Source: a virus
Length of the DNA: 24,505 bases
Reading direction: 5' to 3' (one strand)
Virus record (IMG/VR): IMGVR_UViG_3300030106_004348
Span: 8,473-32,977 of that record
The notes under the pieces are model-generated. The model was not told the origin of the DNA. It made no database searches and saw only the letters and a list, made by a program, of their open reading frames with translations. This document shows positions 12,642 to 20,909 of this stretch, piece after piece. A program made the position numbers and the translations under genes. The first letter of the stretch is position 1. The number at the start of each line of letters is the position of its first letter.

Positions 12642-13479
12642 GAAAATTCTTTTTACTGGCGGCAATGGTTTTATTGGCCGTCAGATTATTCCTTTTTTGG
12701 AGAGAGATGGGCATTTAGTAGTTCGACCTAGATCAACACAAGTTCGTCTTGAGGTTGATAAAGAGGTTGCTACTTTATTTGAAAATGGACAACAATATGA
12801 TGCCATTATTCATGGTGCGATTGTTGGGGGTAGAAGAGACACTGATGATAGTGCAAAAGTTCTTGAAATTAATCTCAGAATGTTTGAGACTTTGTATAAG
12901 TATGCTACTCGTTCCACGTCTAAGTTTATCAACTTAGACAGTGGTGCTTCATATGGTAGACCATCTTCAGTGCCTGAACCAACCACTAAAAATTTTGGAG
13001 ATGTAATCCCTAGGGATCCATATGGACTATCAAAATATATCATTGCTAAACGTGTATTGAGTAGTTCAATTGGAGTGAACCTTCGTGTTTTCGGGTGCTT
13101 TGGTACTCACGAAGAACCATCTAGATTTTTTAATACCAACATCAATAACTATATTAATCATAGACCTATTCGCTTGCTCAAGGATAGGAAGATTGATTTT
13201 ATCTACGCAAACGACTTGTATAAAATTGTCAAATATCATCTTGATGATAATTATGCACCGGTCGATATGAACTGTGTGTATTCCGAGAAGTATATGCTTA
13301 GTGACATTGCCAAAATAATTAATCGAATGGGAGATCATGAAGTTGATGTTATCATGGAAGGTCAGTATCCAGAGTTTCCATATTGTGGAAAATCACATAC
13401 TCTTCCTATCAAATACGATGGTTTAGAAAAAGGAATTCGTGAGTGTTATGAAACATATCTTTGTCAACGGAACGTTTGA
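12631..13479 (+). CDS. NAD(P)-dependent SDR, GDP-fucose synthase (WcaG)-like sugar reductase/epimerase
   Basis: The 282-residue protein has the Rossmann motif TGGNGFIG at residues 9-16 and a catalytic YxxxK in RDPYGLSKYIIAK, preceded by a Ser in LDSGASYGRP. The pattern of GASY(D/G)RP and (K/D)YGxSK is typical of WcaG-like and dTDP-4-keto-rhamnose reductase-like proteins from LPS loci. It could reduce the 4-keto group of a sugar made by the RfbH/ThDP pair, the role of YerF in yersiniose synthesis, but substrate is not visible in the sequence. I choose the ATG at 12631, preceded by GGATGG; an in-frame GTG at 12616 would only add five poorly placed residues. It overlaps the next gene by 32 bases. 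Confidence 0.75.
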   Translation: MTSKKILFTGGNGFIGRQIIPFLERDGHLVVRPRSTQVRLEVDKEVATLFENGQQYDAIIHGAIVGGRRDTDDSAKVLEINLRMFETLYKYATRSTSKFINLDSGASYGRPSSVPEPTTKNFGDVIPRDPYGLSKYIIAKRVLSSSIGVNLRVFGCFGTHEEPSRFFNTNINNYINHRPIRLLKDRKIDFIYANDLYKIVKYHLDDNYAPVDMNCVYSEKYMLSDIAKIINRMGDHEVDVIMEGQYPEFPYCGKSHTLPIKYDGLEKGIRECYETYLCQRNV

Positions 13480-13849
13480 CATCCTGCATCCAGGACACGT
13501 TCAACTTCTTAACTATGCTAAGTCTTTGGGAGACTCTTTGACTGTTGGTATCGATAGTGATAGAAGAGTAAGAGAAAAGAAGGGTCCAACCAGACCAATA
13601 AACAGCGTAGGTGATAGGGCGTACATGCTTCAAAATTTAGAGGCTGTTGACTACATCGTAATCTTTGATAGTGATGAAGAGTTGGAGCGTTGTATAAAAA
13701 CAGTAAAACCTGATATAATGGTTGTAGGATCTGACTGGAAAGATAAGTCAGTTATTGGTGGAATGTATGCCGCTGAGTTGAGGTTCTTTGATAGAATAGA
13801 AGAGTATGCAACAACAAAAACAATTCAAAGTATTATTGATCGGGGATAG
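13448..13849 (+). CDS. RfaE2/HldE C-terminal-type sugar-phosphate nucleotidyltransferase
   Basis: The 133-residue protein has the cytidylyltransferase-like signature FVNGTFDILHPGHVQLLNYA (HxGH nucleotide-binding motif), followed by KGPTRPINSVGDRAYML and DIMVVGSDWKDKSVIGG. The KG(P/x)TRP and VGSDYK...GG elements are those of the adenylyltransferase half of HldE, which makes ADP-D-glycero-beta-D-manno-heptose, rather than of TagD. The ATG at 13448 is chosen; an in-frame GTG at 13439 with AAGGA upstream is possible. It overlaps the previous gene by 32 bases and the kinase gene by 44. Its conserved C-terminus (EEYATTKTIQSII) is encoded in that overlap, so both frames are truly coding there. Confidence 0.85.
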   Translation: MKHIFVNGTFDILHPGHVQLLNYAKSLGDSLTVGIDSDRRVREKKGPTRPINSVGDRAYMLQNLEAVDYIVIFDSDEELERCIKTVKPDIMVVGSDWKDKSVIGGMYAAELRFFDRIEEYATTKTIQSIIDRG

Positions 13850-14564
13850 TTGTGCTGATGAATATGTGTATGGTGTCTGTGAAAGATTAAATCCTGAGGC
13901 ACCTGTACCTATTCTCAGAAGGACAAGAGTTGATACTCAGAGAGGTATGGCTTTGAATGTGCAGCAAAATCTTTTATCATTTGATATTCAGGTTACTCTT
14001 ATAACTCAAGGGGAACCCATCATTAAACGTCGATTTATTGATGAGAGGTATAATCAACAACTATTGAGAGTTGATATTGAGGATGAGATAAAACCTTTTA
14101 ATGGTAACTTACCTAATGAGGATTTTGATGCTCTTGTCATATCAGACTATGATAAAGGTTTTCTAACATCTCAAAGAATATTTGAATTGGTTGAGTGGTT
14201 TGATGGACCTATCTTTATTGATAGTAAGAAGACGAATCTACCAGTTGACTATGCATACATTAAAATCAATGATGATGAATATTCTAAACTTGATGAAGAA
14301 CTGAAAGTCTCACCCAACCTGATTGTCACCAAGGGAGCACAGGGTGTTGACTATCAAGGTAAGAATTATCCAGCAGTTGGAGTGAGTGTCTTTGATGTTT
14401 GTGGTGCTGGCGACACATTTTTATCTGCACTTGTTTACTTTTACTTGAGATATGGTAAGATAGAAACTGCTATACCATATGCCAATAAAGCAGCTGCGAT
14501 TGCTGTAACGCATTTTGGAACTTATGTATTACAAAGGAGGGACATTCATGAGATATGTGATTGA
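13806..14564 (+). CDS. PfkB-family kinase, HldE N-terminal-type (RfaE1)
   Basis: The 252-residue protein begins VLLIGDSCADEYVYG, continues with LNPEAPVPILRR, which is the characteristic substrate region of HldE kinases, and carries the PfkB C-terminal motif DVCGAGDTFLSAL with catalytic base Asp203. VTKGAQGVDY is the usual pre-catalytic strand. HldE kinase phosphorylates heptose 7-phosphate at C1. It is shorter than the E. coli domain (about 318), with a missing stretch after MALNVQQNL where family members have a longer substrate lid. In most bacteria kinase and nucleotidyltransferase are fused kinase-first; here they are separate, in reverse order, and overlapping by 44 bases. The overlap downstream is 17 bases. 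Confidence 0.82.
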   Translation: MQQQKQFKVLLIGDSCADEYVYGVCERLNPEAPVPILRRTRVDTQRGMALNVQQNLLSFDIQVTLITQGEPIIKRRFIDERYNQQLLRVDIEDEIKPFNGNLPNEDFDALVISDYDKGFLTSQRIFELVEWFDGPIFIDSKKTNLPVDYAYIKINDDEYSKLDEELKVSPNLIVTKGAQGVDYQGKNYPAVGVSVFDVCGAGDTFLSALVYFYLRYGKIETAIPYANKAAAIAVTHFGTYVLQRRDIHEICD

Positions 14565-14901
14565 TATTGATGGAACTATTTGCACTCCTGGTGAAGGATG
14601 TGGCAATTGTCAGTATGAAAATGCAACTCCAAAGAAGGAAAGGATTGCCACAATTAATGAATTGTATGATGAAGGTAATTACATCATCTATTTCACTGCC
14701 AGAGCAATGGGTAGATCCAGTGATAAACCCTATGAAGAAGCACGGGAGATCGCGCATAAATTACTATACCCACTCACTAAAGCACAACTAGATATGTGGG
14801 GATGTAAGTATCATGAATTAATTATGGGTAAACCACACGCAGATATGTTCATTGATGATAAAGCATGGCCGGACCATGTATTTTTTAACGATAGGAAATG
14901 A
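14548..14901 (+). CDS. HAD-family phosphatase of the polysaccharide-locus type
   Basis: The 117-residue protein starts RYVIDIDGTICTPGEGCGN, with nucleophile Asp6 and acid/base Asp8, motif II Thr in IIYFTARAMG, and motif III/IV in GKPHADMFIDDKAW. It contains WGCKYHELIMGKP, shared with the second HAD gene at 18552. Minimal HAD phosphatases like this are common beside HldE-like and nucleotidyltransferase genes and could do the GmhB step (removing the 7-phosphate of heptose bisphosphate). A textbook Shine-Dalgarno site, AAGGAGGG at about 14534-14541, sits 7 bases before the ATG at 14548 and fixes the start. This is the strongest ribosome binding site in the operon. Confidence 0.8.
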   Translation: MRYVIDIDGTICTPGEGCGNCQYENATPKKERIATINELYDEGNYIIYFTARAMGRSSDKPYEEAREIAHKLLYPLTKAQLDMWGCKYHELIMGKPHADMFIDDKAWPDHVFFNDRK

Positions 14902-15251
14902 CATCAGAGATCAAACATGTCCCCAAAGGATGGGGATATGAAAAATGGATCGTCAATACTGAAGAGTATTGTGGAAAACTCTTATTTTTTAATGAGGGTA
15001 AAAGGTGTTCCTGGCATTTTCATAAGTTAAAAGACGAGACCTTTTATCTTCAATCAGGAAAAATTTTATTATACTATGGAGAAACTGATAATCTTGAAGG
15101 TGCAAAAGATAAGGTTTTAGTTCCAGGAGATAAGTTTCACATTCACCGTGGACTCAGACATCAGATGATTGCTATCGAACCATCTGAATTATTTGAATTC
15201 TCCACACAACATTTTGATGAAGACAGTTACAGAGTAAAGAGAGGAGATTAA
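14898..15251 (+). CDS. cupin-fold sugar-modifying protein
   Basis: The 117-residue protein is a single cupin barrel: metal ligands His40, His42 and Glu47 in CSWHFHKLKDETFYLQSGK and His88 in HRGLRHQM. The N-terminal KGWGYEKWIVN resembles the entry strand of type II mannose-6-phosphate isomerase/GDP-mannose pyrophosphorylase C-terminal domains and their stand-alone relatives. Such cupins in polysaccharide loci isomerise or epimerise sugar phosphates. It sits between a HAD phosphatase and a double nucleotidyltransferase, so it may act on a sugar phosphate before activation. Coupled upstream by ATGA and followed by a one-base gap. Confidence 0.75.
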   Translation: MTSEIKHVPKGWGYEKWIVNTEEYCGKLLFFNEGKRCSWHFHKLKDETFYLQSGKILLYYGETDNLEGAKDKVLVPGDKFHIHRGLRHQMIAIEPSELFEFSTQHFDEDSYRVKRGD

Positions 15252-15252
15252 T

Positions 15253-16818
15253 ATGAAAGTTGTTATTCCAATGTCAGGTCAAAGCAGTAGATTTACCTCT
15301 GCTGGATATATGACACCAAAACATCTCATTGAGATTGATGGTAAGAAAGTCATTGAGCACATCATTGATCTCTATCCTAAAGATAGTGAGTTTGTTTTTA
15401 TCATTAATGATAAACATAAAGAAGAAACTGATGTAGTCAAAATATTAACGAAGGCTGCACCAGACTCTACAATCGTTACAATACCTTCTCACAAGAAGGG
15501 TCCAGTTCATAGTGTCCTGCAAGCAAGTAAATACATTGATGATTTTGAACCAGTCATAGTTAATTACTGTGATTTTTCAATGTATTGGGACTATGATGAT
15601 TTTGAAGAGTTTGTTGTGCAGACTGAGTGTGATGGATGTGTAGTTTGTTACACTGGATTCCATCCACACATGCTTGGTAGTGATAATTATGCATTCTGTA
15701 AAACAGGAGACAGTAATCAAATATTAGAGATTAGAGAGAAGCAACCTTTTACTGCTGATAAGATGTCGGAGTTTGCTTCTACTGGCACTTACTATTTTAA
15801 GAAAGGTAAGTACGTCAAACACTATTTTCAACAGTTGATTGATGAGGACATCAATATTAATGGGGAGTATTATGTAAGTCTGGTTCATAATCTACTGAAT
15901 AGAGATGAACTAACAAATCTTGTATATGAAATTCCTGTGATGCTTCAATGGGGAACACCATTAGATATGAATATGTATCTGCAGTGGTCAAATTATTACA
16001 AGGCAGTTCTTGAAGGAAATAAACCACTAAAGATTAAAAATTGCGTGACTGCTTTACCGATGGCAGGTGCCGGTAGCAGATTTAAGTCAGATGGATTTGC
16101 TGTTCCTAAACCATTCCTAATTGTTAATGATAATTATATGGTTGATCAAGCAGAGTATTGCCTACCACGCACGGATAAGACAGTATATGCTTGTCTAAAG
16201 TCTCATATGAGTATGCTTCCTTTAGAGGACTACAGTCATGTTGTATGGATTGATGATGTTCTTGATGGTCAAGCTCGCACCACTGAAAGGATTATGAATG
16301 AGATTGATGATGACACATCAATTCTTTTGTCTGCTTGTGATAATGGTGTATTGTATGACTCAGATAAATTTGCAGATCTAATTGAGGATCCACAGAATGA
16401 TATCGTTGTTTGGAGTTATAGAAACAATTATACGTCATATCGTAATCCTGATATGTATTCTTGGTTGGATGTGGATGGTGATGATATTAAGGGCGTTTCT
16501 GTTAAGAAATTTACAGGTGGTGACCCTATAAATGAGTATGCCATCGTTGGTACAATGTTCTTCCGTAATAAGGATGTATATCTTGAATCTCTGAAGCAGA
16601 CATATGAAAAGGATATTAGAACTAATGGTGAGTTCTATGTTGATAGTATTTTAAATGAGGCAATCTCACTTGGATATAGAGTTAAGAATTTTGAGGTTGA
16701 TCATTATATCTGTTGGGGAACACCTGATGACTTGAAGACATATAGATACTGGCAAAAGTTCTTTGCATCCGTAAATTGGCATCCTTATGACTATAGAAAA
16801 GATTACCTTACCTATTGA
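15253..16818 (+). CDS. tandem two-domain sugar-phosphate nucleotidyltransferase
   Basis: The 521-residue protein contains two NTP-transferase domains in a row. Domain 1 (about 1-255) starts VVIPMSGQSSRFTSAGYMTP with the catalytic Lys in TPKHLIEIDG. Domain 2 (about 263-510) starts TALPMAGAGSRFKSDGFAVP with PKPFLIVND. Each continues with the family's order of elements and ends with a WGTP motif (MLQWGTPLDM; YICWGTPDDL). The family activates sugar 1-phosphates with UTP, CTP, GTP or dTTP. Domain 1 has GQSSRF in place of GxGxRF, which may alter nucleotide choice. Fusion of two such domains is unusual; they may make two sugar nucleotides or work as a catalytic/regulatory pair. GAGGAG before the ATG is a strong ribosome binding site. 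Confidence 0.85.
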   Translation: MKVVIPMSGQSSRFTSAGYMTPKHLIEIDGKKVIEHIIDLYPKDSEFVFIINDKHKEETDVVKILTKAAPDSTIVTIPSHKKGPVHSVLQASKYIDDFEPVIVNYCDFSMYWDYDDFEEFVVQTECDGCVVCYTGFHPHMLGSDNYAFCKTGDSNQILEIREKQPFTADKMSEFASTGTYYFKKGKYVKHYFQQLIDEDININGEYYVSLVHNLLNRDELTNLVYEIPVMLQWGTPLDMNMYLQWSNYYKAVLEGNKPLKIKNCVTALPMAGAGSRFKSDGFAVPKPFLIVNDNYMVDQAEYCLPRTDKTVYACLKSHMSMLPLEDYSHVVWIDDVLDGQARTTERIMNEIDDDTSILLSACDNGVLYDSDKFADLIEDPQNDIVVWSYRNNYTSYRNPDMYSWLDVDGDDIKGVSVKKFTGGDPINEYAIVGTMFFRNKDVYLESLKQTYEKDIRTNGEFYVDSILNEAISLGYRVKNFEVDHYICWGTPDDLKTYRYWQKFFASVNWHPYDYRKDYLTY

Positions 16819-17896
16819 GTTTTGGAACAAGGGAAGGACTAAGACACTCTGCCCTGAGGATGAGAACGGCCGAGTTCTTGAATGTGCTTTCTTCTCCTCC
16901 ATTCAATTTACTGGACACTCAAAGCATTATCCAATGCCTTTGATGTATTCTCATAAGGACAAGAAATTACGCTTGCCAACCATTGAGCGGTTCATGTCTT
17001 TAGGTAGGGGAACTGTGTATGAGGAGTGGATGCAATATGATATGGAGTTATGCTCATCGTGGTCGTGTTGTGATATTCCAGTATTCTACTTTGTATATAA
17101 TACTGCAAACTATTTTCATTTCATTTATGACACCCTCCCATATCTCTACACATACTTTGAGGGTAAGAAGATACATCCAGATTTAAAATTACTGATGAGT
17201 CCTGCTGAGGATAAGGATGATCTGTATCCCTTTGTTTGGGAAACATTAAAACTACTTGGTATAACCAGAGAGGATGTTATTTTCCTGAAGCCGGATGTCA
17301 TCTATAACTATGTCTTGGTTGGGTCTTCTCTGACTCATGGTGGTCTCTCAACTAAACCTCCCCATAGATTTACTTTTGATATTATCAATAGACTTACAGG
17401 AGACTATAAGGGTCCTGAGAGGGTTTACATATCGCGTAGAACATGGACGCACAATAAACTTGATAACATTGGTACAAACTACACTGAAAGGCGTAGGTGT
17501 ATGAATGAAGACCAGATGGCACAGATCTTTAGTGTGTATGGATTTAAAGAAGTGTTCTGTGAGAACTTGACAATGAAGGAAAAGATTGGTATCTTTAATT
17601 CAGCAAAGTATGTTGCTGGTCCGATTGGTGGCGGAATGGCTAATGTTCTATTTTGTCCACCAGAGACCAAAGTTCTATCAATTAATAGTCCATTATTTTT
17701 TGACGTTAATGATAGATTGAGACATGCTATGGAACACACTCAACTGAGTCACTTTGATTACACCAGTTTTACTGATGAAAAAGAAGAGACAGTTGACGAC
17801 TTGGGATCATTATCAATCTCTGGAGGAATGAATTCTCCATGGGAAGTAGATCTAAATAAACTATCCAAAATCTTAGATGAATGGTTAACCTCTTAG
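16787..17896 (+). CDS. GT61-family glycosyltransferase (DUF563)
   Basis: The 369-residue protein carries the GT61 pattern: YNTANYFHFIYDTLPYLYTY (Asn108-Tyr109-x-His111), VYISRRTWTHNKL, then the C-terminal signature NEDQMAQIFSVYGFKEVFCE with LTMKEKIGIFNSAKYVAGPI and GGGMANVLFCPP. GT61 enzymes transfer pentoses, hexosamines and other sugars from UDP donors; the donor here is unknown. Length is normal for bacterial members. The ATG at 16787 lies 32 bases inside the previous gene. No signal peptide or membrane anchor is present, so it is cytoplasmic or membrane-associated. Confidence 0.85.
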   Translation: MTIEKITLPIEFWNKGRTKTLCPEDENGRVLECAFFSSIQFTGHSKHYPMPLMYSHKDKKLRLPTIERFMSLGRGTVYEEWMQYDMELCSSWSCCDIPVFYFVYNTANYFHFIYDTLPYLYTYFEGKKIHPDLKLLMSPAEDKDDLYPFVWETLKLLGITREDVIFLKPDVIYNYVLVGSSLTHGGLSTKPPHRFTFDIINRLTGDYKGPERVYISRRTWTHNKLDNIGTNYTERRRCMNEDQMAQIFSVYGFKEVFCENLTMKEKIGIFNSAKYVAGPIGGGMANVLFCPPETKVLSINSPLFFDVNDRLRHAMEHTQLSHFDYTSFTDEKEETVDDLGSLSISGGMNSPWEVDLNKLSKILDEWLTS

Positions 17897-18555
17897 AATT
17901 AGCACATGCACTTGGACCTTACGCAATTTGCGGTGAGGGAAATGTGTCAGCTAAAGCAGAAGACGAATATCAAACTCTTTTTTATATTAAGGCAAGTGGA
18001 ACTTCTTTAGACACTTTGGAGAAAGATCAACTCGTTGCTTGTAAGATGAGTGGTGTTCCCTTTGATTCACTTGGACCTAAACCAAGTATTGAGACTGGAT
18101 TTCATGCATGGATTTTGAGAGAGTTTGGAGATATTAAATTTATAGCACATACTCACCCACTCAAAACAATGCAGGTAGTATGTTCAGAACAAATTCATTC
18201 ATTTGCTGAACATAGATTATTTCCGGATCAGGTTGTGAGGAATGGCGCAAAGTCTTGTGTCGTTCCTTATGCGATGCCAGGTAGACCTTTGCTTGATGAA
18301 ATAAAGAAGAGTGTTCTTGTATTTGTGGAAGAGGAGGGATACTTTCCCAAATTGATACTGTTACAAAATCATGGTATAATTGTAGCATCTGCATCTGCTA
18401 AAGAATGTATCGCATCTACAATGATGTGTGAGAAGTCTGCAGAGATTTTTGTTGGGTCTAAGATTCTTGGACAAACAAACTTCCTTACAGAAGAACAGGT
18501 CAGTGAAATCGATAAGTGTCCCAGCGAAGAACGCAGGAGAAAAATGTATCAATGA
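17881..18555 (+). CDS. class II aldolase/adducin-family protein (FucA/RhaD-like)
   Basis: The 224-residue protein shows the class II aldolase pattern: GEGNVSAK (18-25) and KASGTSL (37-43) bind the phosphate, SIETGFH with the catalytic Glu71, and the zinc ligands His90 and His92 (AHTHP) and His164 (LQNHGI). Family members cleave or form sugar-phosphate C-C bonds (L-fuculose-1-P aldolase, L-ribulose-5-P epimerase, MtnB-like dehydratase). All metal ligands are present, so it should be active. In this operon it may build an unusual sugar by aldol addition or recycle a precursor. It overlaps the previous gene by 16 bases and is joined to the next by ATGA. Confidence 0.85.
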   Translation: MVNLLELAHALGPYAICGEGNVSAKAEDEYQTLFYIKASGTSLDTLEKDQLVACKMSGVPFDSLGPKPSIETGFHAWILREFGDIKFIAHTHPLKTMQVVCSEQIHSFAEHRLFPDQVVRNGAKSCVVPYAMPGRPLLDEIKKSVLVFVEEEGYFPKLILLQNHGIIVASASAKECIASTMMCEKSAEIFVGSKILGQTNFLTEEQVSEIDKCPSEERRRKMYQ

Positions 18556-18863
18556 AAGTGATTTATGTTGATATTGATGAAACAATTTGTCATCGAGAAT
18601 CTAATACTGACTTTGGTGTGACTCATGATTATACAAAGGCAGAACCAATTCAGGAGAATATTGACAAGATCAATAAACTTTATGATGAAGGAAATACCAT
18701 TGTATATTGGACAGCCAGAGGAAGTAGAAAACAGATTGACTGGACTAATCTAACAGAACAGCAGTTATCCGATTGGGGTTGCAAATATCATGAACTCCGC
18801 ACGGATAAACCGTTCTATGATCTTTTTATTGAGGATAAATCATTGCGTATTGAGGAAGTATGA
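18552..18863 (+). CDS. second HAD-family phosphatase
   Basis: The 103-residue protein starts MKVIYVDIDETICHRESN, with nucleophile Asp7 and Asp9, followed by TIVYWTARGSRK (motif II) and DKPFYDLFIEDKS (motif III/IV). It is a paralogue of the protein at 14548: both share the LYDEGN...Y(F/W)TAR and WGCKYHEL...KP segments. The start is the ATG at 18552, overlapping the aldolase stop (ATGA); an upstream in-frame TTG/GTG extension would only translate the aldolase tail in another frame. It probably removes phosphate from a sugar phosphate, perhaps the product of the aldolase immediately upstream. Confidence 0.8.
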   Translation: MKVIYVDIDETICHRESNTDFGVTHDYTKAEPIQENIDKINKLYDEGNTIVYWTARGSRKQIDWTNLTEQQLSDWGCKYHELRTDKPFYDLFIEDKSLRIEEV

Positions 18864-19309
18864 AAATCATATCTCATCGAGGTAATATCAGGGGACGTGT
18901 TCCTGGTAGAGAAAATTCTCCCAGTTACATTGATTGTGCTCTTGGTAATGGATATGATGTGGAGATTGATGTATCAGAATATGATAATGAATTGTGGTTA
19001 GGTCATGATAGACCACAATATAAAATATCTTGGAATTGGATTTCTAAGAGACAAAACAATCTGTGGATTCACTGTAAGAATGTTGAGGCAGCAAAGACAT
19101 GTCAAGTTTTTCAATCCTTCTGCCATAGTAGTGATCCATACTCATACACATCAAATGGAAAAATTTGGTTGCATGATCTTGAAAAAACTTTTGATCAATC
19201 AACTATCATTCCTCTTCTTGATTGGGAGATGGTAGATAGTTTTAAGACTCACATTGAAAATGAAGTGCCATATGGCATTTGTACAGATTATCCTTACATG
19301 TTACCATGA
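18860..19309 (+). CDS. short glycerophosphodiester phosphodiesterase (GDPD)-like protein
   Basis: The 149-residue protein opens with the GDPD catalytic pattern: ISHRGN with His6-Arg7, REN at 17-19, DCALGNGYDVEIDV with metal ligands Glu35 and Asp37, and LGHDRP with His49. GDPDs release glycerol 3-phosphate from glycerophosphodiesters. The usual length is about 230-260, so the C-terminal part of the TIM barrel is shortened, with LLDWEMVDSF and CTDYP matching the last strands; a reduced family common in polysaccharide loci is likely. It might modify or cleave a phosphodiester-linked glycan substituent. Coupled on both sides by ATGA. Confidence 0.75.
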   Translation: MKIISHRGNIRGRVPGRENSPSYIDCALGNGYDVEIDVSEYDNELWLGHDRPQYKISWNWISKRQNNLWIHCKNVEAAKTCQVFQSFCHSSDPYSYTSNGKIWLHDLEKTFDQSTIIPLLDWEMVDSFKTHIENEVPYGICTDYPYMLP

Positions 19310-20049
19310 CAAAAATTGCATTGTGTTACTCAGGAAGACCAAGAAGTATTCTTGAGTGTTATGAAAACCATAAAAAATATTTTCGTTTAGGTCAAGATAA
19401 TGTAGATGTTTTTGCACACATGTGGTTTGATGAATCCCTGCAGGGTTCTCAATTCCGAAATGATGTTGGTCAGGGAACATGGCCAGATTCTGGTATTAAG
19501 GATTGGATTGACAAAAATTGGAAACCAAAAAGAATTACTTACGAGCAACCAAAGTCTTTTGAAAAGATGTTTTCTGATACTTGGGATATTAAGTGGCACG
19601 CATGTCACCCAAAAGATAATCAGATTTCTATGTTTTATGGGATTGAGAAAGTAATCGATCTTAAAAGAGAATATGAAGAGGAACACAATTTTAAGTATGA
19701 CTATGTTATACGTATGAGGACCGATCTTGTATTTGTGCGATCACCTGGAGAGTTTGAAGATTATGATCAAAATAAACTTCATGTATATAATATGATTCCT
19801 GGATCAGATTGGATTCAAACTGGAGTTGACGATTTTGCTATTCTTGATATCATTGCTTGGGGTGGTTCTGATGTAATGAATAAATATGGTACAACCTATT
19901 CTAATTTACAAAGAATTGTTGATGAAGGGTGTCCTATGTTTACCCCAGATTCAGTTTTAGGTTATAATGCTAAAAGGATTAATAATCTAGAGTATGAAAA
20001 ACATCCTTGGGTGTTTAAAATATTTGTAGGTAATGTTTATAGTAATTGA
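19306..20049 (+). CDS. putative glycosyltransferase of an uncharacterised family
   Basis: The 247-residue protein starts TKIALCYSGRPRSILECYEN, continues with VDVFAHMWFD and has a central YDYVIRMRTDLVFVRSPG, where RTD resembles the DxD-like metal site of GT-A enzymes. The combination of an N-terminal 'CYSGRPR', 'VDVFxHxW' and 'R(M/T)R(T/P)D' is found in proteins of LPS and capsule loci in phages and marine bacteria, mostly annotated as hypothetical or as glycosyltransferases. I am fairly sure it acts on sugars, not which one. The start is the ATG at 19306, overlapping the previous stop (ATGA); an in-frame start at 19279 is less likely. Confidence 0.6.
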   Translation: MTKIALCYSGRPRSILECYENHKKYFRLGQDNVDVFAHMWFDESLQGSQFRNDVGQGTWPDSGIKDWIDKNWKPKRITYEQPKSFEKMFSDTWDIKWHACHPKDNQISMFYGIEKVIDLKREYEEEHNFKYDYVIRMRTDLVFVRSPGEFEDYDQNKLHVYNMIPGSDWIQTGVDDFAILDIIAWGGSDVMNKYGTTYSNLQRIVDEGCPMFTPDSVLGYNAKRINNLEYEKHPWVFKIFVGNVYSN

Positions 20050-20057
20050 ATATACAA

Positions 20058-20909
20058 ATGAAAGTTTTAGTTCTTGGGTCTAGTGGACAGATTGGTGCTT
20101 ACTTGACTGAATATCTTCGTAAGAAAGGTCATGAAGTTATTGAGTATGATAAGAATCTTGGGCCACAATATAACCTTACTGCCATCCCTAGCACTTGGTT
20201 GGAGTCCTGTATCAAACAGGCAGACTTTGTTTTCTTCCTCGCATTTGATGTGGGTGGATCTAGGTATCTGAAAAAGTATCAGCATACCTTTGACTTTATC
20301 AATAACAACACCAGACTGATGGCAAATGTTTTTGACCATCTTGAAAAGTATAAGAAGAGATTTGTATTTGCATCATCTCAAATGAGTAATATGTCTTACT
20401 CTCCTTATGGTGTGATGAAACGTGTTGGTGAACTTTATACCACGTCACTAAAGGGACTGACTGTAAAGTTCTGGAATGTGTATGGTATTGAGAAAGACAT
20501 GGACAAGGCTCATGTCATCACTGACTTCATTAAGAAAGGATTTGAAGAGGGTGATTTTGAGATGATGACTGATGGTACTGAAGAACGTCAGTTCCTCTAT
20601 GCTGAGGACTGCTGTGAAGCACTTGAGACTATCATGGAAAACTATACTGACTTTAAACCAGAAGACCCTCTACATATTACATCTTTCCATGCAACATCTA
20701 TTAAAGAAGTTGCACAGATTATCATGGGGCAGTTTAATCTAATTGGTAAACCAGTTAAAATTAATCCCGGTCTTGCTAAGGATAGTGTGCAGATGGATAA
20801 GAGGAATGAAGCAAACAGTTATATTATGGACTGGTGGTTACCCGAAACTAATATGCAAGACGGTATCAAAGCAGTCTTTGATGAAATGAAAAAGGAGTAT
20901 GGTTACTGA
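20058..20909 (+). CDS. NAD-dependent sugar epimerase/dehydratase (SDR)
   Basis: The 283-residue protein has LGSSGQIGAYL at residues 6-16 as the Rossmann loop (GxxGxIG), a Ser-rich FASSQMSNM before the catalytic Tyr-x-x-x-Lys in SPYGVMKRVGE, and EERQFLYAEDCCEAL near the C-terminal substrate domain. It is shorter than GDP-mannose dehydratases (about 340) and lacks the GME active-site Cys motif, so it is a third, different SDR in the operon. A 4-epimerase or 4-reductase role on a nucleotide sugar is likely. The ATG at 20058 is chosen; an in-frame TTG at 20046 lies within the previous gene. It joins the next gene by TGATG. Confidence 0.78.
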   Translation: MKVLVLGSSGQIGAYLTEYLRKKGHEVIEYDKNLGPQYNLTAIPSTWLESCIKQADFVFFLAFDVGGSRYLKKYQHTFDFINNNTRLMANVFDHLEKYKKRFVFASSQMSNMSYSPYGVMKRVGELYTTSLKGLTVKFWNVYGIEKDMDKAHVITDFIKKGFEEGDFEMMTDGTEERQFLYAEDCCEALETIMENYTDFKPEDPLHITSFHATSIKEVAQIIMGQFNLIGKPVKINPGLAKDSVQMDKRNEANSYIMDWWLPETNMQDGIKAVFDEMKKEYGY

